64,000 nt of DNA from DAOQVR01 sp035341665. Lineage in GTDB: Bacteria > Chloroflexota > Anaerolineae > JAAYZQ01. Positions within the stretch are counted from its first letter, which is position 1. Each line of letters starts with the position of its first letter. The stretch covers positions 62,001 through 126,000 of the forward strand of contig DAOQVR010000010.1 in assembly GCA_035341665.1 (NCBI GenBank). Direction: 5' to 3'. A program made the position numbers and the translations under genes. This document shows, one piece after another, positions 17,338 to 24,334 of this stretch. The notes under the pieces were generated by a model that made no database searches, had not been told where the DNA came from, and worked only from the letters and a program-made list of their open reading frames with translations.

Positions 17338-19161
17338 TTATGCCCCGAGTCCCTTACCGATCTCGGCGCCGGGCAGGCGCCGCACGAGCCACTCGGCAAC
17401 GAGGATGATGACGACGAGGACGACGGTGATGGCGTCGCCCGGCTGGTGATAGCCCTGCTCGGCGTAGCGGAAGGTGAGCGTGGGCAGGGTACGCGTGACC
17501 GGCGTCACGAGCAGGATGATCAGCGAAAGCTCGCGCATGGTGGTGATAAAGGTCAACAGGAAGCCCGAGACCAGCCCTGAACGGCACAGCGGCAGGATGA
17601 CCTGACGGAAGCGACTGAGCCAGCGTGCGCCGGCGACGAGGGCCGCCTCCTCCAGCTCGCCGCCCACCTGCATCATGGCGGCGGTGCCCGACCGCGACGA
17701 GTAGGGGAAGTTCTTGACGACCGAGACGAGCAAGAGGAGCCAGAAGGTGCCGTAGAGAGAGGGGATGGGGCCGATGGGCTTGGCGAACATGCCGAGGTAG
17801 ATGGCACCGAAGGCGATGCTCGGGATCAGGTAGGGGAGAAAGGCCATCTGCTCTACCACCTTGGAGAGGAACGTGCCGCGACCCCGTACCACGGCATACC
17901 CCAGGAGGATGCCCACCAGGGCGGTGATGGTGGCGGTGGAGACGGCCAAGAGCACGCTGTTGCGCGTGGCATTCCAGAGCTCCGGATTGCGGAAGATGCC
18001 CTCAATACCGTCGGCGATCCTGATGTTGGACTCGCCGGTCCAGAAGTGCAGGGTGAAGTTGGACAGAGAGTAGTTGTTGGGGTGCAGCATAAAGGTCTGG
18101 TAGACCAAGAAGAGGAGCGGCGCGACGACTGCCACGGCGACGAAGAGCCACACCAGAGCCAGGACCAAGCCCTTGAGCCGGCCGAGGCGGACGGGTGTGC
18201 TGGTGAAGCCCTTGCCGGCGATCGTGACAAAGCTCTTGCGGATGCCGAGGGCGCGCTGGTTGATGTAGATCGTCACGATAGAGATCACGATCAGCACCAT
18301 GCTCAGCACAAAGCCATCGGCCTGCAGCCGGCTCTGGATGTTGTTGTAGAGCGTGGTCGAGAGCACATAGTAGCGGATGGGATTGCCGAGGAAGGCCGGG
18401 GTGCCGAAACTCCCGAGCGCGCGGGAGAAGGTCAGGATAAAGGCCGAGAGGATGGAGGGAAGGATGAGCGGGACGGTGATGCGGGAGAGAACCTGCCAGC
18501 GCCGCGCGCCGAGGACCTCGCCCGACTCTTCCAGACGCGCGTCGAGGGTGCTCAGGGCGCCTGACACTAGGAGAAAGGCAAAGGCGAAGTAGTGTATCGC
18601 CTCACAAATGACTATCGGCACCGGCCCATAGGAGAGCCAGTTGGGCGGTATGAGGCCCGTGGCCGACTGGAGAAAGCCGATCGCGCCGCCCATCCTCTCG
18701 TTCTTGAAGAGGACAATCCAAGCGAGGGCGATCGTCCAGGATGGCAGCATGTAGGGGATGGTCAGCACGCTGGATAGGTAGCGCCGGCCGGGCAGGTCGG
18801 TGCGGACGACGAGCCACGCCAGCAGGATCCCGAGGGCCAGGGCGAGCACCGAGGCGCCTGTGGCAGTGAGGAGCGTGTTCTTGAGGGGGGTCCAGAGCAT
18901 CGAGCGGCTGAGCTCGCTGCTAAAGACGCGAAGGTAGTGGAAGAAGGTGAGCTTGCCCGGCTCAGCGTCCGCCGTCAGGCGCGCATCCTGCGGCTGCCAG
19001 GTGATGGTCGTCTGGATCATGACGCCCAGGGGTGCGACGACCAGGTAGAGCATAATCGCTGCCAGGACGACCCCGAGAATCACGTGCGGCCGGGTGAGCC
19101 TGCGCCGCAGGCGGCGAGCAGCCGGAGCGAGGGTCGCAGCGACGCGGGTGCTCTGTTTCAT
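17338..19161 (-). CDS. fused double ABC permease (FbpB/AfuB type)
   Basis: A 607-residue membrane protein containing two binding-protein-dependent permease domains in one chain, each with about six helices. Each has an EAA loop for the ATPase: EVLGARRWQVLSRITVP in the first half and EAALVAGARWLSRF in the second. This two-in-one architecture is typical of Fe3+ (FbpB/SfuB), AfuB and some phosphonate transporters. The start at 19161 is chosen because AAGGAG precedes it and the basic N-terminus leads straight into the first helix. It follows the RpiR regulator gene by 117 bp. Confidence 0.93.
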   Translation of the reverse strand: MKQSTRVAATLAPAARRLRRRLTRPHVILGVVLAAIMLYLVVAPLGVMIQTTITWQPQDARLTADAEPGKLTFFHYLRVFSSELSRSMLWTPLKNTLLTATGASVLALALGILLAWLVVRTDLPGRRYLSSVLTIPYMLPSWTIALAWIVLFKNERMGGAIGFLQSATGLIPPNWLSYGPVPIVICEAIHYFAFAFLLVSGALSTLDARLEESGEVLGARRWQVLSRITVPLILPSILSAFILTFSRALGSFGTPAFLGNPIRYYVLSTTLYNNIQSRLQADGFVLSMVLIVISIVTIYINQRALGIRKSFVTIAGKGFTSTPVRLGRLKGLVLALVWLFVAVAVVAPLLFLVYQTFMLHPNNYSLSNFTLHFWTGESNIRIADGIEGIFRNPELWNATRNSVLLAVSTATITALVGILLGYAVVRGRGTFLSKVVEQMAFLPYLIPSIAFGAIYLGMFAKPIGPIPSLYGTFWLLLLVSVVKNFPYSSRSGTAAMMQVGGELEEAALVAGARWLSRFRQVILPLCRSGLVSGFLLTFITTMRELSLIILLVTPVTRTLPTLTFRYAEQGYHQPGDAITVVLVVIILVAEWLVRRLPGAEIGKGLGA

Positions 19162-19278
19162 ACGGCACTCCTTGCCCCCCAGGGCAGCGAGTATGATGGG
19201 GGCCGGTCCTTCCGGCGCGGTACGTCGCACAGCGAGCAGGGCCCTGCCGGCTGCCCTGACTGCGGGTGCCGCCCTTGG

Positions 19279-20151
19279 CTACGGCTGCATGGTGGCTGCA
19301 TACGCGCGCCTCGTCTCATCCAGCTTATCCAGATGGGCCTCAAACACCGCTTCATCGGTCTGCGCAAGCGCCAGGAGAAGCGTGTTCGCGATCGTCATCG
19401 GCACGGTGAGCGAGTGAAAGGAAGAGAGGGGTCCCCTGCGCGCGACGAGCATCGCATCCGCCCGATCGCGCAGCAAGGAGGCCAGGGTGTCGGTGAGCAA
19501 GATGCAGGGGCAGCCGCACTTCCAGGCGTGGTCCAGCACAAAGGTCAGGGTGGGGTTCACATCGAAGAAGGCGGTGGCGAAGAGCAGGTCGTCCTTGGTC
19601 ATCAGGAGAAGCCGCTCGAGCGCTTCTCGGCCGGTGGTCGTCAGCGAGATGACGTCGCGCTGGAATCTCAACAGCCGGATCTCGAGCAGGGTCACCAGCG
19701 CAACGGACGGCCCAAGTCCAAAGAGAAAGACCCTCTTTCGCTCCGACAGCAACTCGACGGCGCGCTGCATGGCCGCCCGATCGACGGTGTGGAGCGCCTG
19801 GGTGAGGTAGTCGATCTCGGACGCGGTGACGCGCTCAAAGATGTCGCCCGCCTGCCGGAGGTCGTCGAGGCGGCCGCGCAGGCGCGCCGAGTGCGACGCG
19901 CGGAGGCTGAAGGCGCGTTGGACGGCGGCGCGCATCTCGGGATAGCCGCGGAAGCCCAACGACTGCGCGAAGCGGACGGTGGTGGCCTCGCTCAGTGAGA
20001 GGCGCTCGGCGAGGCCAGAGGCGGAGAGGAAGGCAACCTCATCCTGATTGCGCAGGATGTACTGAGCGATCCGCTTTCCGCTCTTGGTGAGGGTGGCGTA
20101 CCGCTCGCGGAGCACCTCGGCGAACTCGATACCGGGCGCGGGCTCGACCAT
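19279..20151 (-). CDS. RpiR/MurR-family transcriptional regulator
   Basis: A 290-residue regulator with an N-terminal HTH_6 domain (about 1-75; LSASGLAERLSLSEATTVRFAQSLGFRGYPE) and a C-terminal SIS domain (about 110-240; RKRVFLFGLGPSVAL). SIS domains of this family normally bind phosphosugars. The first gene of the minus-strand block, it probably controls the transporter downstream. GGAGG lies three bases before the chosen ATG at 20151; upstream ATGs at 20169 and 20187 have no ribosome site. A promoter-like element is found about 150 bases upstream. The ligand is likely related to the substrate of the importer. Confidence 0.88.
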   Translation of the reverse strand: MVEPAPGIEFAEVLRERYATLTKSGKRIAQYILRNQDEVAFLSASGLAERLSLSEATTVRFAQSLGFRGYPEMRAAVQRAFSLRASHSARLRGRLDDLRQAGDIFERVTASEIDYLTQALHTVDRAAMQRAVELLSERKRVFLFGLGPSVALVTLLEIRLLRFQRDVISLTTTGREALERLLLMTKDDLLFATAFFDVNPTLTFVLDHAWKCGCPCILLTDTLASLLRDRADAMLVARRGPLSSFHSLTVPMTIANTLLLALAQTDEAVFEAHLDKLDETRRAYAATMQP

Positions 20152-20306
20152 ACTCCTCCAGGACGGCATACTGCGGAGTGGACTCACCCATCACCCAGCC
20201 CAAGCCTCGCGCCTTTCGCAGGTCCTTCGGGCAGCGCGGGCCCGGCAGTCCGCCTTCGCTGGCGGGGAGATGGGCAATCCCAGCACGCCATCTCGCTTCG
20301 ATGTAT

Positions 20307-20335
20307 AGGATACTACGTTCGTGGGAACTTTGCAA
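20307..20335 (-). promoter_or_regulatory. putative promoter of the RpiR-transporter block
   Basis: On the minus strand, TTGCAA, a 17-base spacer and TATCCT. The -35 overlaps the first arm of an inverted repeat with ACTTGC, a possible operator. Confidence 0.5.
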
Positions 20336-20467
20336 GTTTACTTGCGGGAGTGGCGGATGCAGGCAAGTTGGCTTGCACGGAGAGACCCTTCGCTTCGCTC
20401 AGGGTGACAGCGTGCGGGGTGGGGTTAGGAAGATGGGCGGTGGTGGCCTCGTCTGGGGCTACGGCCA

Positions 20468-20945
20468 AAGAACGGGCACGAGGCCCTATACTACGACGAC
20501 GGGCACTAGGCCCTGTGGTACGACGACGGGCAGAACGGGCACGAGGCCCTACACTACGACGATGGGCACGAGGCCCTATACTACGACGACGGGCACGGGG
20601 CCCGGTGGTACGACGACGGGCACGGGGCCCTGGGGTACGGCGACGGGCACAGGGCCCGGTGGTACGACGACGGGCAGAACGGGCACGAGGCCCTACACTA
20701 CGACGACGGGCACGGGGCCCGGTGGTACGACGACGGGCAGTGGGCCCGGTGGTACGACGACGGGCAGAACAGGCACGAGGCCCCACACTACGACGACGGG
20801 CACGGGGCCCGGTGGTACGACGACGGGCAGAACGGGCACTAGGCCCTATACTACGACGACGGGCAGTGGGGGCTGAACTACGGGCGACGGTGGAGTAGCA
20901 GGAACGGGCACGAGGCCCTATACTACGACGACGGGCGCACGCCTC
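20468..20945. repeat. tandem repeat array B (27/36-bp units, about 16 copies)
   Basis: Units have the core GGGCACGAGGCCCTATACTA followed by CGACG, or the variant GGGCACGGGGCCCGGTGGTA. The basic period is 27 bases; units with an extra GGGCAGAAC reach 36. Because both periods are multiples of three, all frames stay open and give low-complexity peptides. The core is shared with arrays A and C. Confidence 0.9.
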
Positions 20946-21054
20946 TTTACTGCGACGATGGGGCGGGCGGCAGGCGGCCTGGAGCGACCCGACCCAGCAT
21001 CGGAATCGGCCAACGGGGGCGGGCATGGCAGAAGAAGGTAGGGCGGAGGGGGCA

Positions 21055-22239
21055 ATGCGGGGCAGGACTCGAGTGGCCCTGACGGCCGGCTACTTTGCGA
21101 CGTTCGTGGTGTTTGGAATGGGGGTGTCGGCGCTGGGGCCGGCGCTGCCAAGCCTGGCCGGGCAGACGGGGAGCACACTGAGCCGGGTCAGCGTGATTAT
21201 CACCGCGGCAGCCAGCGGGTTCCTGCTCGGCGCACTGGCGGGTGGCAGGCTCTTCGCCAGGGTGCCCGGCCACCGGGTACTGGGTGCCGTGCTGATCCTC
21301 ACAGCCGGCGCCGCGGCGCTGATCCCGGCCGCCGGCAGCCTATGGCTTCTCACCCTTCTCTTTCTGCTCCTGGGCACGGCGCAGGGGCTGGTGGAGGTTG
21401 GGGGCAACTCGCTCATCCTGTGGGTTCACTCAAGGCGTCCCGGCCCGTACGTGAATGCGCTCCACTTTTTCTTTGGGGTCGGTGCGCTGCTGGCGCCGGC
21501 GGGGGTTGCCCTGGCGCTCTCGACCACAGGGAAGGTGGCCTGGTTCTATTGGGCCTTTGCGCTGCTGGCACTTGCGGTGGCGGGCCTGATTCTTCTGCTG
21601 CCGAGCCCACGCCGGCCGGAGGAGGCGAGCGGTGTGCGTGGTGGCAACAGCCTGGCTCGAAGCGTCACACTCCTGGTGGCGCTGGCGGCCCTTTTCTACC
21701 TTCTGTATGCCGGCATCGAGCATAGCTTTGGGGACTGGATTGCGAGCTACGCCCAGGTGCGGCAGATGGCCAGCGCGGCGCGGTCCGCGCTCTTTGTGTC
21801 GGCGTTCTGGGCAGCGATCACGGCCGGCCGGCTGCTCGCCGTGCCGGCAAGTGCGCGCGTCCCACCCCAGGCGATCCTGGCCGCTGCGCTGGTGGGGGCG
21901 CTGCTCTCCGTAGCGGTGGTGCTGGTGTGGCCGGGCACCGGCTGGGTGCTGTGGGCCGGTACGCTGGGACTGGGGCTCGCGCTGGCCCCCATCTTTCCGA
22001 CCATGCTGGCCCTGATGGGGCGCCGCGCGGGCGTGTCGAGCCAGGCGGCGAGCTGGTACTTTGCCGGCTCGGGCGTCGGGAAGATGACCGTCCCATGGAC
22101 GATTGGCCAACTGCTGGAAAGCGCCGGGCCGCAGAGCTTGTTCGTGGTGATCGGTGTGCTGCTGGCGGCGGCGCTGGTCCTGTTCGCCGTTCTGACTGGG
22201 ATCCAGGTACCCCAGGGAGAGCGAGCTGCAGCGGTCTAG
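21055..22239 (+). CDS. MFS transporter, sugar-transporter-like
   Basis: A 394-residue membrane protein with about twelve hydrophobic helices. The GGRLFARVPGHRV segment after helix 2 fits the MFS loop motif, and a central GQLVEVGGNSLILWVH segment resembles the FucP/MFSD4-like sugar branch, where such an N-rich motif lies in helix 4 or 5. The substrate is not identifiable. The ATG at 21055 has GGAGG five bases upstream and is preferred over the one at 21025. It is read away from the repeat array and converges on gnd, with a strong shared terminator. Confidence 0.85.
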   Translation: MRGRTRVALTAGYFATFVVFGMGVSALGPALPSLAGQTGSTLSRVSVIITAAASGFLLGALAGGRLFARVPGHRVLGAVLILTAGAAALIPAAGSLWLLTLLFLLLGTAQGLVEVGGNSLILWVHSRRPGPYVNALHFFFGVGALLAPAGVALALSTTGKVAWFYWAFALLALAVAGLILLLPSPRRPEEASGVRGGNSLARSVTLLVALAALFYLLYAGIEHSFGDWIASYAQVRQMASAARSALFVSAFWAAITAGRLLAVPASARVPPQAILAAALVGALLSVAVVLVWPGTGWVLWAGTLGLGLALAPIFPTMLALMGRRAGVSSQAASWYFAGSGVGKMTVPWTIGQLLESAGPQSLFVVIGVLLAAALVLFAVLTGIQVPQGERAAAV

Positions 22240-22262
22240 CGGCGGGCCGGCTCAGAGAAGCG

Positions 22263-22295
22263 ACAGCCCCGGCGCGCGTGCGGCGCCGGGGCTGT
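22263..22295. terminator. bidirectional terminator between MFS and gnd genes
   Basis: ACAGCCCCGGCGC and GCGCCGGGGCTGT make a perfect 13-bp stem with a 7-base loop, placed between the ends of two convergent genes. Confidence 0.75.
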
Positions 22296-22335
22296 GCGTT
22301 CACCGGGGTGGGCCAGAGGATGTGCTGGCCGCGTA

Positions 22336-23823
22336 CTAGGCCTGGTACGCCCGCGACGTGACATCGCCGCCGTGGCCGGTCCAGTTGGTGTGGGAGAACT
22401 CGCCGCGCGGCCTGTCGATCCGCTCATAGGTATGCGCGCCGAAGTAGTCGCGCTGGGCCTGGATCATGTTGGCCGGAAGGCGCTGGCGGCGGTAGCCATC
22501 ATAGAAGGCCAGCGCGCTGGAGAGGGCCGGGACCGGGATGCCGAGCTGGACAGCGGCTGCCACGACGCGGCGCCAGGCGCCACCGGCTTCGGCCATCGCC
22601 TTCTGGAAGTAGGGGTCGAGCAGCAGATTGGGCAAGTCCGGGTTGACATCGAAGGCATCCTTGATCTTGCCGAGGAAGACGGAGCGGATGATACAGCCGC
22701 CGCGCCACATGAGGGCGATGCCGCCCAGGTTGAGGTGCCAGCCGTACGCTTGGGCCGCCGCACGCATCAGCATGTAGCCCTGGGCGTAGGACGCGATCTT
22801 GGCCGCATAGACGGCCTGCTCCAGGTCGGCCAGGAAGGCGGCCCTATCGCCGCCGAAGCGCTCATTGGGGCCGGCCAGGACTTGGGCAGCGGCTGCACGC
22901 TCCCCCACCAACGACGAGAGGAAGCGCGCAAAGACCGCCTCGCCCACCAGGGTAAGGGGGGTGCCCTGGTCCAGTGCTGAGGAGACGGTCCACTTGCCGG
23001 TGCCCTTTTGGCCGGCGCTGTCCAGGATGAGGTCGATCACGGCCTGACCCTGCTCATTGCGGAAGGCGAGGATATCGCGCGAGATCTCGATCAGGTATGA
23101 CTCGAGCTTGCCCCGGTTCCACCGGCCCAGGACTGCGCTCATCTCGTCGTTGGTCATGCCGAGGCCTTCCTTCATGATCTGGTATGCCTCGGCGATGATC
23201 TGCATGTCGCCATACTCGATGCCGTTGTGGACCATTTTGACAAAGTGACCGGCGCCGTTCTCGCCCACCCAATCACAGCAGGGCGCGCCGTTGGGATCTC
23301 CCTCGGGAACCTTGGCCGCCACTGCCTGGAAGATGGGCTTGACATGAGGCCAGGCGCCGGGCGAACCGCCGGGCATGATCGAGGGCCCGTGGCGCGCGCC
23401 CTCTTCGCCGCCGGAGACGCCGGTGCCGATGTAGAGCAAGCCGTGGGATTCGACGGTCGCCGTGCGGCGAATTGTGTCTTCGTAGTTGGAGTTGCCGCCG
23501 TCGATAATGATGTCGCCCGGCGCCAGGAGCGGGATCAGCTTCGCGATGAAGTCGTCGACGGGTTGACCGGCCTTGACCAGCATCATGACGCGCCGAGGTT
23601 GCTTCAGCGCTGCAATCATCTCCTCCAAGGAATGCGTGCCGAACACGCTGGCGCCCTTGGCCGGGCCTTTGACGAAGTCGTCCACCACAGAGGTGGTGCG
23701 GTTGAAGACGGCCACGGTGAAGCCGTGGTCGGCCATGTTCAGCACAAGGTTTTGGCCCATCACGGCCAAACCGATCAGGGCGATGTCCGCCTTTGGCAGC
23801 TGTTGCAGGTCATTTGGTCTCAT
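22336..23823 (-). CDS. gnd: 6-phosphogluconate dehydrogenase (decarboxylating)
   Basis: A 495-residue cytoplasmic enzyme of the pentose phosphate pathway: 6-phosphogluconate to ribulose 5-phosphate and CO2, reducing NAD(P)+. The nucleotide-binding motif is IGLAVMG (17-23), NRTTS follows strand 2, the substrate loop is GVSGGEEGARHGPSIMPGG (135-153), and the catalytic pair is Lys196 and Glu203 in HFVKMVHNGIEYGDMQ. The length is that of the long homodimeric form. NRTT after strand 2 is typical of NADP preference. AGGAGGG precedes the ATG at 23823. It is the last of three genes, after a P2 ATPase and PsiE. Confidence 0.97.
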   Translation of the reverse strand: MRPNDLQQLPKADIALIGLAVMGQNLVLNMADHGFTVAVFNRTTSVVDDFVKGPAKGASVFGTHSLEEMIAALKQPRRVMMLVKAGQPVDDFIAKLIPLLAPGDIIIDGGNSNYEDTIRRTATVESHGLLYIGTGVSGGEEGARHGPSIMPGGSPGAWPHVKPIFQAVAAKVPEGDPNGAPCCDWVGENGAGHFVKMVHNGIEYGDMQIIAEAYQIMKEGLGMTNDEMSAVLGRWNRGKLESYLIEISRDILAFRNEQGQAVIDLILDSAGQKGTGKWTVSSALDQGTPLTLVGEAVFARFLSSLVGERAAAAQVLAGPNERFGGDRAAFLADLEQAVYAAKIASYAQGYMLMRAAAQAYGWHLNLGGIALMWRGGCIIRSVFLGKIKDAFDVNPDLPNLLLDPYFQKAMAEAGGAWRRVVAAAVQLGIPVPALSSALAFYDGYRRQRLPANMIQAQRDYFGAHTYERIDRPRGEFSHTNWTGHGGDVTSRAYQA

Positions 23824-23861
23824 ACATCCCTCCTTATCTGACGGCACGGTCTGAGTATGCT

Positions 23862-24296
23862 TCACTTGGGCGGCCAGGGCCTTGAGCCATGAGGCAGGCT
23901 CCGCGCCCGGCGCTCGACAAAGAAAGCCACCGACAGGGCCAGGATCAGGGCCCCGATGGCAAGGATCGTCAGGCTTGGGTAGTCTTTGACGTCGAGGATG
24001 ATCACCTTGCGCGCAACGGCGATGAGCGCCACCTCCAGCACAACTTCGACATGGATCACGTGTTCCGCCAGGTAGGCACGGATCGTCTCCAGCAGCTCTA
24101 TCCCTATGAGGATGAGCAGGAAGAAGCCGAAGATATCAAGCAGCTCTGTTATGCCCGGGAGAACGTAGGGCGGCGTGATGATGTCCTTGACAATGATCCA
24201 GCCCAGCTCGGCGGTCGAGAGCAAGATGATCAAGGCCATCATGGCGACGAGCGCAAAGACCACCACTTTCTCAAGCACTCTGAGTGCACGGTCCAT
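23862..24296 (-). CDS. PsiE-family membrane protein
   Basis: A 144-residue integral membrane protein with about four helices. The ELLDIFGFFLLILIGIELLETIRAYL segment and the following HVEVVLEVALIAVARKVIILD are characteristic of the PsiE (phosphate-starvation-inducible E) family, whose biochemical role is unknown. GGGAGG precedes the ATG. It sits 38 bp after the P2 ATPase and 38 bp before gnd, with no obvious promoter between, so the three genes are likely one transcript. Whether phosphate controls it here cannot be judged; no Pho-box was recognised. Confidence 0.85.
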   Translation of the reverse strand: MDRALRVLEKVVVFALVAMMALIILLSTAELGWIIVKDIITPPYVLPGITELLDIFGFFLLILIGIELLETIRAYLAEHVIHVEVVLEVALIAVARKVIILDVKDYPSLTILAIGALILALSVAFFVERRARSLPHGSRPWPPK

Positions 24297-24334
24297 GTGA
24301 CAACCTCCCCGAAGTCGCGGCGCGCCTCAGGCGC

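Larger units (their letters stand above)
20152..21054. other. 900-bp region of promoter and repeats, no gene
   Basis: It contains the RpiR promoter (about 20307-20335), two small inverted repeats with GCAAG/CTTGC (about 20331-20394), a common dispersed sequence ACCCTTCGCTTCGCTCAGGG (about 20386), and the large repeat array 20468-20945. Long open frames here translate to simple GTRPYTTTT repeats and are artefacts. Confidence 0.8.

Noticed and set aside
20178..20900. Long open frames of GTRPYTTTT-type repeats on both strands
   Set aside because: They arise from tandem DNA repeats whose length is a multiple of three; there is no ribosome site or known domain.
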